From contig NZ_BIFR01000001.1 in the NCBI RefSeq assembly GCF_003967535.1, positions 4,587,001 through 4,651,000 on the forward strand: DNA of 64,000 bases, given 5' to 3'. Positions 51,531 through 59,965 of this stretch are shown here, piece after piece (position 1 is the first letter of the stretch; every line of letters starts with the position of its first letter). Origin of the DNA: Tengunoibacter tsumagoiensis. GTDB taxonomy: Bacteria; Chloroflexota; Ktedonobacteria; Ktedonobacterales; Ktedonobacteraceae. The position numbers were made by a program, and so were the translations under genes. The notes beneath the pieces were generated by a model. It was not told where the DNA came from. It ran no database searches and saw only the letters and a list, made by a program, of their open reading frames with translations.

Positions 51531-54056
51531 TTAATCTCCCGGGTAACCAGGAATATCTGAACTCCCCTGTGTGACAAAAGGAGTGGTCTCTGTATTCCAA
51601 TAGAGAGGCCGTTCGGCCACAAAACTATCTCCGCTATTCTGTGTTACCACGCTCATTGAGACCTCATAGGCCGGAAAGTCATCTCCACTTTTGATCAGAT
51701 TCTGTTGCACCAGTGCAGTAATATCAATGGTAGAACGGCTCTTGCCAACCATCATCACCGATTGAATATATGAACGTCCATAGCCATTCAACAATGTGAT
51801 GTAGATAATCTCGGTATGTGCGGTGGGATTCTGTAAGGTGAGCCATTCCTGATAATGCAGATTCGTATATCCTTCCGCGAAGCTATAGCTCATCTTATTA
51901 TCAGGTCCCATCTGCCCCATAACATCTGTCACGCCATTGGCGCTCAGTGTCTGGCCTCCAGCAGTATGTTGATAGCGATAGTAGATCTCTCGCTGTACAA
52001 TGATGGCTCCTCCGCTAGATTGCACCTCAGCCGAAACTTCTGGACTGGAACCTGAAAAGGTGTTGTTGGCATTAACGGACCAGACAATCTGACTTTGATG
52101 CGTCAATGTGATTGGAAAGCTCTGGCTGGAGCCTGTTTTGGAGACTAACGTGATGGTAACATCAGCTGGCTGCTGAGTAGGATCAAGATTCGCAATGGTG
52201 AGATTTTCAATCGAGCCAGTCCCCGTATAGCCTTCAGCAAACAGCCAATCACGCCCTAAGCGTTGAGACCCGATCACCTCTGCTGCTCCACTCACTCCAT
52301 TTGTATTGACATAATAACTGGAGCGCTCAACCATTATCTCCTGCGTGGCCGTAACGCTGGCTGCCACATGAGCGGGCAGGTTTAATGCAGTTGGATCAAG
52401 TGTTCCCCGCATCATTGCCCCAAGAAGCAAGCTCTGGCTCTGCACAACTCTTCCCTGACTGTAATAAGAGATGGTGAGATTGGTGCTCGTAGTCTGCGGG
52501 TTAAAGGCGGTCAGGGACGTAAAGATCCCTTGACCCGTTGGAATATCGGCAAAGTAATAGGTGCTACTGAGATGCGTTAAACCCAATACATCCCCACCAC
52601 TACTGACACCATGAAAATGACTGGCATACAGCGGTCGTTCTACCATCACGCCTGTACAGCCCGAGGAGGGATCAGTACTCACAATGCTGGAGACCGAGGC
52701 CCCTTGAACATTGCTGGCATCCAGAGCAAGATCGCGATTCACTGGTTCTGTAACCCGACTGGCAGCAGGGACCTGTACAACAATACTCTTCTGCTGGTTT
52801 ACGGTCTGTCCATCCAGGGTATAGAAATAGTGTACTGTCGCGGAACAGGGCTGCGAAGAGAGATTGGCAATTGTCAGATATTCCCGGAAACCCTGTCCCA
52901 CTCTCCCATCAGCAAAATACCAATGCGAGCTGACCGGGCCTGTTTGTACAGTATTCACAAGGGTTAATTTCCCGCCAGGCAGTTCGGCCAGCAGGTTCGC
53001 CCCCCATTCAGTCACCCAGATATTATTCTGGTCATCCACTACCAGACCTTCTCTGGGACTGGCATGAACATGCTCAATCTTCAGATTTCCAAGTCCACCC
53101 GTATGAGGATCAAAGACACCTAACGTATTTTGGAGAGTGTCATCAAACCAGATCTTCCCACTACTATCAACGACAATCCCTGCAATAAATGACCTGGGAC
53201 AGGAAGCGCCTGTACAGCCAGTGACCTTAAAAGATGCCTGCCCGCCCGTCGCCGGGAAAAATTCGCCAATGCTCCCTGCATCCCCCTCGCTATACCAGAG
53301 CGCTCCAGTCTGATCAGCAGCAATGGCATCTGGCCTGGCTGTCACTGTATACTCGGTAATCGTTGTTTGAGATAATACGCCGCTACTGGTTGGTTGAAAA
53401 CTACCAATCTGCGGCTGAGCATGTTCTGTAAACCAGATGGTGCCATCAGGTGTTTTAGCCAATCCAGCAGGTTGTGCATTAGAGGAAGGGAGTGCATTCT
53501 CAACAATCGTATGTGTCGTTGGATTTAAAAAGCCAATCTTATTCCCTTTAATTTCAGAAAACCAGAGATTTCCATGCTCATCGAAGAGTAAGCCATAAGG
53601 CACTGCTCCCCGGGATGTATTCCACTGCTTCCAGCTATTTGTCGCAGGCATGAACTCACCAATCGCATCTGAATTGGGCTCGGTAAACCAGATATTCTCA
53701 TTCTGGTCCAGTGCTAAAAAGGCAGGGCTGGAGAAAAGAGAGCCAGCCGGTTCGGCAAAGTCATGAATCTTCTGCCCATCAGCCACCGAGTATTCGCCAA
53801 TCACACCTAGCTGCGCGGTCTGACAGAGAGGGTTCATAGTACATCCAGGTTCACTTACCCAGATATGCCCACTTCGATCGAGTACCATGCCCTGCGGATT
53901 TAATGTCGTAGGATATTCACTAAGGGTCATAGCATGTGCCTGCAAATGCATCATCCACACAAAGGCCGCCAGTCCACTGGCGACAATACAGACAACAACT
54001 ATCAGCCAGCTTCGTACCATCGGAAAAGAGAATACACCTCGTTGCTTACTCTGCAT
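51531..54056 (-). CDS. large surface protein: Vgb-like beta-propeller plus four C-terminal repeats
   Basis: About 841 residues. An N-terminal membrane anchor or signal (SWLIVVVCIVASGLAAFVW) precedes a seven-bladed propeller; blades repeat (I/L)W(F/V/Y)(S/T)E with IGEF-like ends, as in virginiamycin B lyase, but antibiotic lyase activity should not be assumed. The second half has four repeats of about 110-125 residues, each starting (Y/W)xFA(D/E)G(Y)TG or similar, with LTIxNL/NP inside and V(E/Q)RxxY at the end. The product probably faces outside. ATG 54056 is chosen because AAAGGGAG lies 7 nt upstream; ATGs at 54074 and 54104 are alternatives. Monocistronic. Confidence 0.8.
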   Translation of the reverse strand: MQSKQRGVFSFPMVRSWLIVVVCIVASGLAAFVWMMHLQAHAMTLSEYPTTLNPQGMVLDRSGHIWVSEPGCTMNPLCQTAQLGVIGEYSVADGQKIHDFAEPAGSLFSSPAFLALDQNENIWFTEPNSDAIGEFMPATNSWKQWNTSRGAVPYGLLFDEHGNLWFSEIKGNKIGFLNPTTHTIVENALPSSNAQPAGLAKTPDGTIWFTEHAQPQIGSFQPTSSGVLSQTTITEYTVTARPDAIAADQTGALWYSEGDAGSIGEFFPATGGQASFKVTGCTGASCPRSFIAGIVVDSSGKIWFDDTLQNTLGVFDPHTGGLGNLKIEHVHASPREGLVVDDQNNIWVTEWGANLLAELPGGKLTLVNTVQTGPVSSHWYFADGRVGQGFREYLTIANLSSQPCSATVHYFYTLDGQTVNQQKSIVVQVPAASRVTEPVNRDLALDASNVQGASVSSIVSTDPSSGCTGVMVERPLYASHFHGVSSGGDVLGLTHLSSTYYFADIPTGQGIFTSLTAFNPQTTSTNLTISYYSQGRVVQSQSLLLGAMMRGTLDPTALNLPAHVAASVTATQEIMVERSSYYVNTNGVSGAAEVIGSQRLGRDWLFAEGYTGTGSIENLTIANLDPTQQPADVTITLVSKTGSSQSFPITLTHQSQIVWSVNANNTFSGSSPEVSAEVQSSGGAIIVQREIYYRYQHTAGGQTLSANGVTDVMGQMGPDNKMSYSFAEGYTNLHYQEWLTLQNPTAHTEIIYITLLNGYGRSYIQSVMMVGKSRSTIDITALVQQNLIKSGDDFPAYEVSMSVVTQNSGDSFVAERPLYWNTETTPFVTQGSSDIPGYPGD

Positions 54057-54330
54057 CTCACCACTCCCTTTCATAACCACTAACCCACCAGATACATTTG
54101 ACAATTCTTCGATCCCTACGTAAATTTACTGCTTGCCTGTTGAAGTTATCCAAACAAGCAGAAGCACACTTTATTCTCTTCAATAGATTAAACGGTATAA
54201 CTATGCAAATATAACGATGATGAGCCTGAGTTAAATAAATTGTCATCTTTCCCACTATTCTCTTCAGAAAGGAGCAAAAAAATGAAATAGCAGGCAAAAT
54301 CAGAATCATTAGACACAGGACGCCCCGATC

Positions 54331-54339
54331 TGGTACAAT
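54331..54339 (+). promoter_or_regulatory. extended -10 promoter of the HD-domain gene
   Basis: TGG-TACAAT is an extended -10 ending 6 nt before the ATG at 54346. Transcription would begin at or next to the start codon. No Shine-Dalgarno site is present, so a leaderless mRNA is likely. The preceding 270 bp of this gap show no gene. Confidence 0.5.
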
Positions 54340-54345
54340 TTACCT

Positions 54346-55800
54346 ATGAAAATGCGAGAAGAGCGGCCTAAAGGCGTTCGAAGCAAACGCCAGCCGACAC
54401 ATAATTCGATTCCTTCTACGGCTGTTGTGCAAGCGATCAAACAGCCTGTCTGGACTGACGAAGCAAATTTCCCTTTGTTGCCAGATGAAAATCCTGTCAT
54501 GACGGTGCGTGATAGCCTGTATGATCTCATTCCATTGGGGGCTCGTGAGAAAAAACTCATCAATACAGCTGCATTTCTACGCCTGCAACAGGTCAAACAG
54601 CTGGGCTTTGTCTATCGGATCTGGCCAGGTGCCACCCATTCCCGCTATGAACATAGCCTGGGCTGCTATTATCTCACGGTGAGGGCGCTACGGGCTCTCC
54701 TTCAGCGTGGAGAACAGGGGGGATTGACCGGAGTTGCTAAGAGCAGTATTCAGACCCTCGTTGTCGCTTCCTTACTCCATGATATTGGACATTATCCATT
54801 CTCCCATACGATTGAAGACCTGGGACATCCTATTGTTCACCATGAACAGGTAGGTCGCTCGATTATTGAACAGGGAGAGATTGCTCAGATCCTTGAGGAT
54901 GAGTACCATCTCTCGCCTGAACGCGTGGCTGATATGATCGATACACCAAAGGGAAAGCCTCTTCCTGCGGATGATGAGCTGTTGAGCCATCTATTAAGCG
55001 GAGCCCTGGATGTTGATAAGTTAGACTATCTCCCCCGCGATGCCCGCGCCTGCAACGTTCCCTATGGAGGAGTGGATGTCTCGCGCCTTATTGATGCTCT
55101 CCGCGTTCACACTGATAGCAATGGCCAGCGCAGCATTGTCGTCACGGATAAAGGGATCAGCCCACTCCATTCGCTTCTCCACGCTCGCCAGGAGATGTTT
55201 GATAATATCTATTGGCATCATACCAGCCGGGCATTACAGGTTATGCTCGTGCGTGCTGTCTACGACGCGCTGACCGCAGAGACTCTTCAGGCCTCGCAGC
55301 TCGTTGGGCTAACTGATGCCGCATTGCTTGCACTCCTTGCAGATCCTCAGATGCCTGTGAGCTCGCGAACGTTAGCACATGAGCTTGAGTATCGTCGCAC
55401 CTATAAAGTGGCGCTAGAGATCAGCCCACCCGCAGGCAGTCTCTTCCGCCGACTGGAGGCGCTATTCTGGGATGCCGAACGGCGCCGCCGCGTCGAGCAA
55501 GAGTTGGCCAGCGAGCTCGGCAAAGCCCTTACTATCGAGATCGCCGATTATGCGATTCTTTTTGATATTCCTCGTCCGGAAAAGTGGGAGATGGATGTCT
55601 GGATTCAGTTTGCAGATCCACCCGTAGGTATGAAGCCATTGATGAAATGGATTGAGGTCACTGGCTTGCAATCAGATGATCTGGCACGCTATGAGCAGCA
55701 TCAGCGACGGATTCGACTGGTTGTGGCCGAACCGCTCCGTCCACTGTTGCAAGCTCACCGCGATGATCTTCTCATTCCTGCGTTAGAGCGTCTCATCTGA
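54346..55800 (+). CDS. HD-domain phosphohydrolase (SAMHD1/dGTPase-like)
   Basis: Metal-dependent phosphohydrolase of 484 residues. The HD signature is complete: His in ATHSRYEHSLG (about 98-103), HD in SLLHDIGHYPFSHT (about 145-146), and Asp in GALDVDKLDYLPRDA. RLQQVKQLGFVYRIWPGA before the first His is characteristic of the SAMHD1-type group, which hydrolyses dNTPs to deoxynucleosides and triphosphate. The C-terminal 200 residues are helical and family-specific. It lacks a ribosome site and may be leaderless. Its end overlaps the convergent TPR gene by 18 bp. Confidence 0.88.
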   Translation: MKMREERPKGVRSKRQPTHNSIPSTAVVQAIKQPVWTDEANFPLLPDENPVMTVRDSLYDLIPLGAREKKLINTAAFLRLQQVKQLGFVYRIWPGATHSRYEHSLGCYYLTVRALRALLQRGEQGGLTGVAKSSIQTLVVASLLHDIGHYPFSHTIEDLGHPIVHHEQVGRSIIEQGEIAQILEDEYHLSPERVADMIDTPKGKPLPADDELLSHLLSGALDVDKLDYLPRDARACNVPYGGVDVSRLIDALRVHTDSNGQRSIVVTDKGISPLHSLLHARQEMFDNIYWHHTSRALQVMLVRAVYDALTAETLQASQLVGLTDAALLALLADPQMPVSSRTLAHELEYRRTYKVALEISPPAGSLFRRLEALFWDAERRRRVEQELASELGKALTIEIADYAILFDIPRPEKWEMDVWIQFADPPVGMKPLMKWIEVTGLQSDDLARYEQHQRRIRLVVAEPLRPLLQAHRDDLLIPALERLI

Positions 55801-56904
55801 TGGCTGTTTCGCCTGGCTCTTCTTCTTTTCTTTTCGTTGATACATCAATTTTAAGGCTTTTTCATGAATACGACGAGCTGGCTGATATTCCATATCCAGA
55901 CGACGAGCTCGTTCAGCTATAGTTACAGCTTCACGATAACGCTCAAGACGATACAGTGTATCCGCTTTTAACGTCCAGAAACGTGGATTATTTGCGTCTA
56001 ATTCTAGTAAGCGGTCCAGAGCTATGTTGGCTTCAGCAAACTCTCCGAGTCCACGCAGGCTACGTACATAGTTCTCACAGGCACCCAGATGATCTGGGAT
56101 GAGCTGCAATAAGATCTGGGCCAGGTTCTTGACGGTCTCGTATAACTCTAGCGAACGAGCCGCTTGCACTCCGAGCAAAAGAAGTGGCACATCAACTGGA
56201 GAGATCTCAAGCCCTTGCTGCACAATTGGCAATACTTCTCGCATACGCCCAATACGACACAGAATATCGCCTTTCATCTGTAAAGAGAAGAGCTGGCGTT
56301 GATCGAAGGAGAGACTCTTATCAAAAGCATCTAACGACTCTGCAAGACGGTTAAAATTACGTAACGCTACGCCATAGTTTGCCCATGCACGCGCATCCTT
56401 TGGAGCCAGTTCGATTGCTCGCTCAGCGCTGCGCAGCGCCTCAGGGAATTTACTCTGCAATAGCTGTAAACCGCTGCGGTTGATCCAGGCCAGTCCCAGA
56501 TTTGTATCCAGCAAGAGTGCCTGATCGTTAGCGACCGTTGCTGCTGAGAGGCGCTCCAATTTCTGTAGTGCACGCGCCTTATATGCCAGAGCCAGGGCAG
56601 AATTCAGGTCAATTTCAAGCACACGCTGAGCAATGGTGAAGAGCTCCTCAAACTGATTTCCCCCATCAAGGGCCGCAGCCAGACCCAGTAGAGCATCTTC
56701 ATCATAGGCATCTTCAGCCAGCAGAGCCTGAAATAATCTCTGAGCCGCTGCCCACTGCTGTGCAGCCAGATGCTCATGAGCCTGGTGTCTCACTTGCTCT
56801 AATCTGGTGTGCTTCTGTTCCTGGGACTGTTGTTCATCCACGGTCGTTCTTTCCTGTGCGTAAAAAGGGGCAGAACGCTGCTCCTCAACAAATTTCTCGT
56901 TCAC
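55783..56904 (-). CDS. tetratricopeptide-repeat protein
   Basis: About 373 residues made almost wholly of TPR helices. Repeats are recognisable as A-x-AL-x-Y-A-like pairs, for example LNSALALAYKARALQKLERL, LGLAWINRSGLQLLQSKFPE and DARAWANYGVALRNFNRLAE. There is no signal peptide or membrane segment; the end is Lys-rich. TPR proteins are scaffolds, so no reaction is implied. The start is uncertain: GTG 56916 touches GGGAG, while GTG 56904 has it about 11 nt upstream and is preferred. Convergent with the HD-domain gene. Confidence 0.8.
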   Translation of the reverse strand: MNEKFVEEQRSAPFYAQERTTVDEQQSQEQKHTRLEQVRHQAHEHLAAQQWAAAQRLFQALLAEDAYDEDALLGLAAALDGGNQFEELFTIAQRVLEIDLNSALALAYKARALQKLERLSAATVANDQALLLDTNLGLAWINRSGLQLLQSKFPEALRSAERAIELAPKDARAWANYGVALRNFNRLAESLDAFDKSLSFDQRQLFSLQMKGDILCRIGRMREVLPIVQQGLEISPVDVPLLLLGVQAARSLELYETVKNLAQILLQLIPDHLGACENYVRSLRGLGEFAEANIALDRLLELDANNPRFWTLKADTLYRLERYREAVTIAERARRLDMEYQPARRIHEKALKLMYQRKEKKKSQAKQPSDETL

Positions 56905-57188
56905 TATGCCTGGCACTCCCTCTTCTTCTCTACTTGTATCGCTATTATCTCATTATCCTCTGTGTTGAGCAAGGCCTGACCGCGCTTCGGTCAATTATCT
57001 TACAAGAGCCCGATTTTCTATACAAATTTTTTACAAATCCCACAAGGTTTTTTTATGCCCCGCTGTTACATTATAGATACAGAAGATCTTAAGTATGTTG
57101 TCACTAGCGCTAATGCTATACAATTGAGTGAATGACAAAATCGTACTCATTTTTTGATAGATGTGTGAATCAGAGGAGATCACGAACG

Positions 57189-58706
57189 ATGTTCCATCCC
57201 AATCAGAATCAAGAGGATCAAGGGCCAGAGCAGCAACAGAATGCTCCTACACAACCCGTTCCACAAAACTATTACGCCACAGTCCCCAATCGTGAAGAGG
57301 TTCATTCTGTGCCTGCGACTCCAAAGCTGTCGCAGGATGAAGAAGCCATCTACCCACCATTACCACATTATTATCAGCAAGTACCTGCGGCCTCAGCCAG
57401 TGAGAACACACAACAGTATCCGCAGATCGAAGAGGTTCCACTTGCTCAATCTTCACCAGATTATCATGGATCAGCATATAGTTCTCAGAACAATGCTCAA
57501 TCTCAAGGAGCTCAAGGAGTACCTGGTTTTAACGCAGCCTATGCGATCCCTACGACGTCAACAAAAAAGCCTGCGGCTAATGGGCTTCGCGCTGGCTCGA
57601 TCTTTCTCCTGGCTATCGTGTTAGCAGCAGTGTTTGGCACAGGATTGTTTGCAGGCTGGCAATTTGCCCGTAATCCAGGCAACACCTCCACCCAAACAAA
57701 CTATGGTTCATTACAGACTGGTAATAATAAGAGCCAGGTAACGATTCCAGCCCTCAGCGATAATAATATTCAAAGCGTTCGTGAGGCTGTCATTGCCAAT
57801 GTACGACCAGCTGTTGTACAGATCAATGTGTCGGTACAGGGAGGGTCAGCCCTTGGCTCTGGTGTCATTGTTGATCAAGGTGGCTATATTGTGACAAACA
57901 ACCATGTGGTTGAGGGGGCTAAGAGCATTGATACGGTTGTGCTATCCGATGGCACAAAAATTACTGATGCCAAGCTGATTGGCACAGATCCATCGGATGA
58001 TCTGGCTGTGATTAAGATTAATCCACCCAGCAATATGGTTGTTGCGCCCATCGGTGATTCCTCAAAACTCAAAGTTGGACAAGAAGTACTGGCTATTGGC
58101 AATCCTCTGGGCAATACGTTAACTGTGACTAATGGGATTGTAAGCGCTCTAAACCGCAATGTGAGTGAAGGTCAGGGCCGCGCCACTATTCCTAACGCAA
58201 TCCAGACTGATGCCCCGATCAATCCTGGCAATAGCGGTGGAGCTCTGGTTGATCTGGAAGGCAACCTGGTTGGTATTCCAACGCTGACGGCGCTCGATCC
58301 CGAATTTAATGCCCCTGCCAATGGCGTTGGTTTTGCGATTCCTGGCAACCGCGTTAAAATTATTGTCCCTCAGCTCATTAAAGATGGGAAAGTAACCCAT
58401 ACTGGTCGTGCTGGACTGAATGTTCGAGCCGCTGATGTCGATCAAATGGTGCAGGCACGCAATAATCTCTCTGTTGATCATGGCGTTCTGATCACAGACT
58501 TAACGGCCAATGGTGCGGCACAAAAGGCTGGCTTACAGGTTGGCGACGTTATCGTTAAGGTCGACAACACTGATATCGTTGACTCAGCCTCCCTGCAAGA
58601 CGCCTTGATCTCCAAAAACCCTGGCGATCAGGTCTCCATTCAGATCTATCGTGGCAAACAGCAACTGACCGTCCCGGTTACGCTTGGCGAACTACAGGCA
58701 GGCTAA
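57189..58706 (+). CDS. HtrA/DegP-like serine protease with PDZ domain
   Basis: S1C protease of about 505 residues for quality control outside the membrane. A 130-residue Gln/Pro-rich cytoplasmic tail precedes one membrane segment (SIFLLAIVLAAVFGTGLFAG, about 136-156). The trypsin-like domain has the complete triad: His about 239 (TNNHVVEGA), Asp about 271 (DPSDDLAVIKI) and Ser about 349 (NPGNSGGALVD). One PDZ domain follows (GVLITDLTANGAAQKAGLQ and GDVIVKVDN). ATG 57189 has AGGAG 10 nt upstream; ATG 57132 is less likely. A strong terminator follows. Confidence 0.92.
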   Translation: MFHPNQNQEDQGPEQQQNAPTQPVPQNYYATVPNREEVHSVPATPKLSQDEEAIYPPLPHYYQQVPAASASENTQQYPQIEEVPLAQSSPDYHGSAYSSQNNAQSQGAQGVPGFNAAYAIPTTSTKKPAANGLRAGSIFLLAIVLAAVFGTGLFAGWQFARNPGNTSTQTNYGSLQTGNNKSQVTIPALSDNNIQSVREAVIANVRPAVVQINVSVQGGSALGSGVIVDQGGYIVTNNHVVEGAKSIDTVVLSDGTKITDAKLIGTDPSDDLAVIKINPPSNMVVAPIGDSSKLKVGQEVLAIGNPLGNTLTVTNGIVSALNRNVSEGQGRATIPNAIQTDAPINPGNSGGALVDLEGNLVGIPTLTALDPEFNAPANGVGFAIPGNRVKIIVPQLIKDGKVTHTGRAGLNVRAADVDQMVQARNNLSVDHGVLITDLTANGAAQKAGLQVGDVIVKVDNTDIVDSASLQDALISKNPGDQVSIQIYRGKQQLTVPVTLGELQAG

Positions 58707-58747
58707 ACGAACCTGGTTTTCTCGCCAAACTCACATAAAACTCATCT

Positions 58748-58785
58748 AAAAAAAGCTGGAGGATTTGAAAACTCCAGCTTTTTTT
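58748..58785. terminator. bidirectional intrinsic terminator
   Basis: AAAAAAAGCTGGAG (58748-58761) and CTCCAGCTTTTTTT (58772-58785) form a perfect 14-bp stem with A and T tracts, ideal for both converging genes. Confidence 0.92.
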
Positions 58786-58795
58786 CGGGCTCTTT

Positions 58796-59566
58796 TTAGA
58801 TCTTCACTGCCTGCCAACTCTCAATCTCTTGCCGAGAGGCTGTGGCTAACCTCTGCGAGCGGCGGCCAGCAAGCAATACTCCTGCAAAGAGAATAATCCA
58901 ACCTACAGCCATAATCAGCCAGAAATCAGACTGGAGATTGAGAAGACGGGCAAAACTTCCTGCCGAAGCATCTAGCAGGGCACCTGACAGAATCAGAATA
59001 TTGGCCCAGAGAATGGTACTGGTGCCCAGACCAGCCAGATCCTTCTGTTGATGCCAGAGCTTCCACCCCGAGTAGAGCGCAACAGCAACGACCAGTACAA
59101 CCCCTAGAGTATTTAAAATAATAGTACTGACCAGCCAGGCACCAGGAGCCAGAATCCCGGTTCCAGGTGTCCCTGCAATCTGACTCAATCGGCGCAGATC
59201 AATTGTCGCGTAAAAAATCAGGTAGGCAGCGAGAAAACTACATGCGGCCAATACACCACCACACCACAGACTCACACGCTTCGGCGTAAGCAGTGCCAGG
59301 CTCCCCAACCCCAACCAGGCTGGCATCAGAGAGGCCCCTAAAATATAGTAGAGACGAAAGAGGAAGATGCCACCTGCACTGGTTGGTCTCCACTCTAACA
59401 TCCCCATATATGCCAGCGTAGCCACAAAGGCCATCGTCAAGGCCAGCAACCAGTACAACTGCGAGAGACGCTGCCGCCTGAGATACTGTCGCAACAGCAC
59501 TCCAGCGAAAAGACCTGTGACCAGCACATTAATCGCAGCAGGCCATAAGAACAACACATTATCCAT
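58796..59566 (-). CDS. seven-helix membrane protein of unknown function
   Basis: A 256-residue protein with about seven hydrophobic segments, beginning LFLWPAAINVLVTGLFAGVLL and ending with a short polar tail. No catalytic or transport motif is recognised. Short basic loops (LRRQRLSQLY, GRRSQRLATASR) suggest the even-numbered loops face the cytoplasm. It is not a retinal protein by sequence: the last helix has no Lys in a plausible Schiff-base position. It has its own terminator but no clear operon partner. Confidence 0.7.
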   Translation of the reverse strand: MDNVLFLWPAAINVLVTGLFAGVLLRQYLRRQRLSQLYWLLALTMAFVATLAYMGMLEWRPTSAGGIFLFRLYYILGASLMPAWLGLGSLALLTPKRVSLWCGGVLAACSFLAAYLIFYATIDLRRLSQIAGTPGTGILAPGAWLVSTIILNTLGVVLVVAVALYSGWKLWHQQKDLAGLGTSTILWANILILSGALLDASAGSFARLLNLQSDFWLIMAVGWIILFAGVLLAGRRSQRLATASRQEIESWQAVKI

Positions 59567-59773
59567 GTTCCACTACTTATTTCTTTTACTTAAGAAGGAC
59601 ATTCTTCCAGGAGAATCACAAATGAAAGGATAGCTATCCACAAACCTATCGTTATAACTATAACGAAGGTTCAGCCATCTGTCCATTCTCACACCCTCAA
59701 GTTTACCGATCCTGCAACAAGCATTCCCATTTTCACAAAGAACATAAAGAGAAGACCAGAATATCCTCCAAAA

Positions 59774-59865
59774 CCATCATTGCACAATAGACCCTACACC
59801 TCAAACAACAAATCACCCCTTTACGGGCGATTTATCGCACAATCCCGTAGGGCCCACCATTCATG
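59774..59865 (+). repeat. dispersed hairpin element, copy 2, interrupted by the IS
   Basis: The core GCGATTTATCGC is at 59827-59838, followed by CCCGTAGGGCCCACCATTCATG up to the IS boundary. After the IS and one duplicated 9-mer, the element continues ATGGCC at 61621 and enters a tandem array. The rest of the gap upstream (59567-59773) shows no gene. Confidence 0.75.
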
Positions 59866-59911
59866 CATCTGGTACAACTAAATTAGAAATCGAGTTGCAA
59901 AAAGCTCCAAA

Positions 59912-59964
59912 AAAGAGGATACTCCTATTTGGTTTCAAAATTCAAAAAACAGGAGATCCTCTTT
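59912..59964 (+). promoter_or_regulatory. hairpin that hides the transposase ribosome site
   Basis: AAAGAGGAT-A-CTCCT (59912-59926) pairs with AGGAGATCCTCTTT (59951-59964), 14 bp with one bulged base. The right arm contains the Shine-Dalgarno AGGAG (59951-59955) and ends one base before the ATG at 59966. Transcripts reading in from outside would fold and block translation, as known for IS10 and IS50. Confidence 0.7.
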
Positions 59965-59965
59965 C

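Noticed and set aside
51531..54056. Streptogramin resistance gene (vgb)
   Set aside because: Only the propeller blades resemble Vgb; the signal or anchor and four extra repeats point to another role, and lyase residues could not be confirmed.
58796..59566. Bacterial rhodopsin
   Set aside because: Seven hydrophobic helices are present, but the last helix lacks a Lys for retinal and no retinal genes are near.
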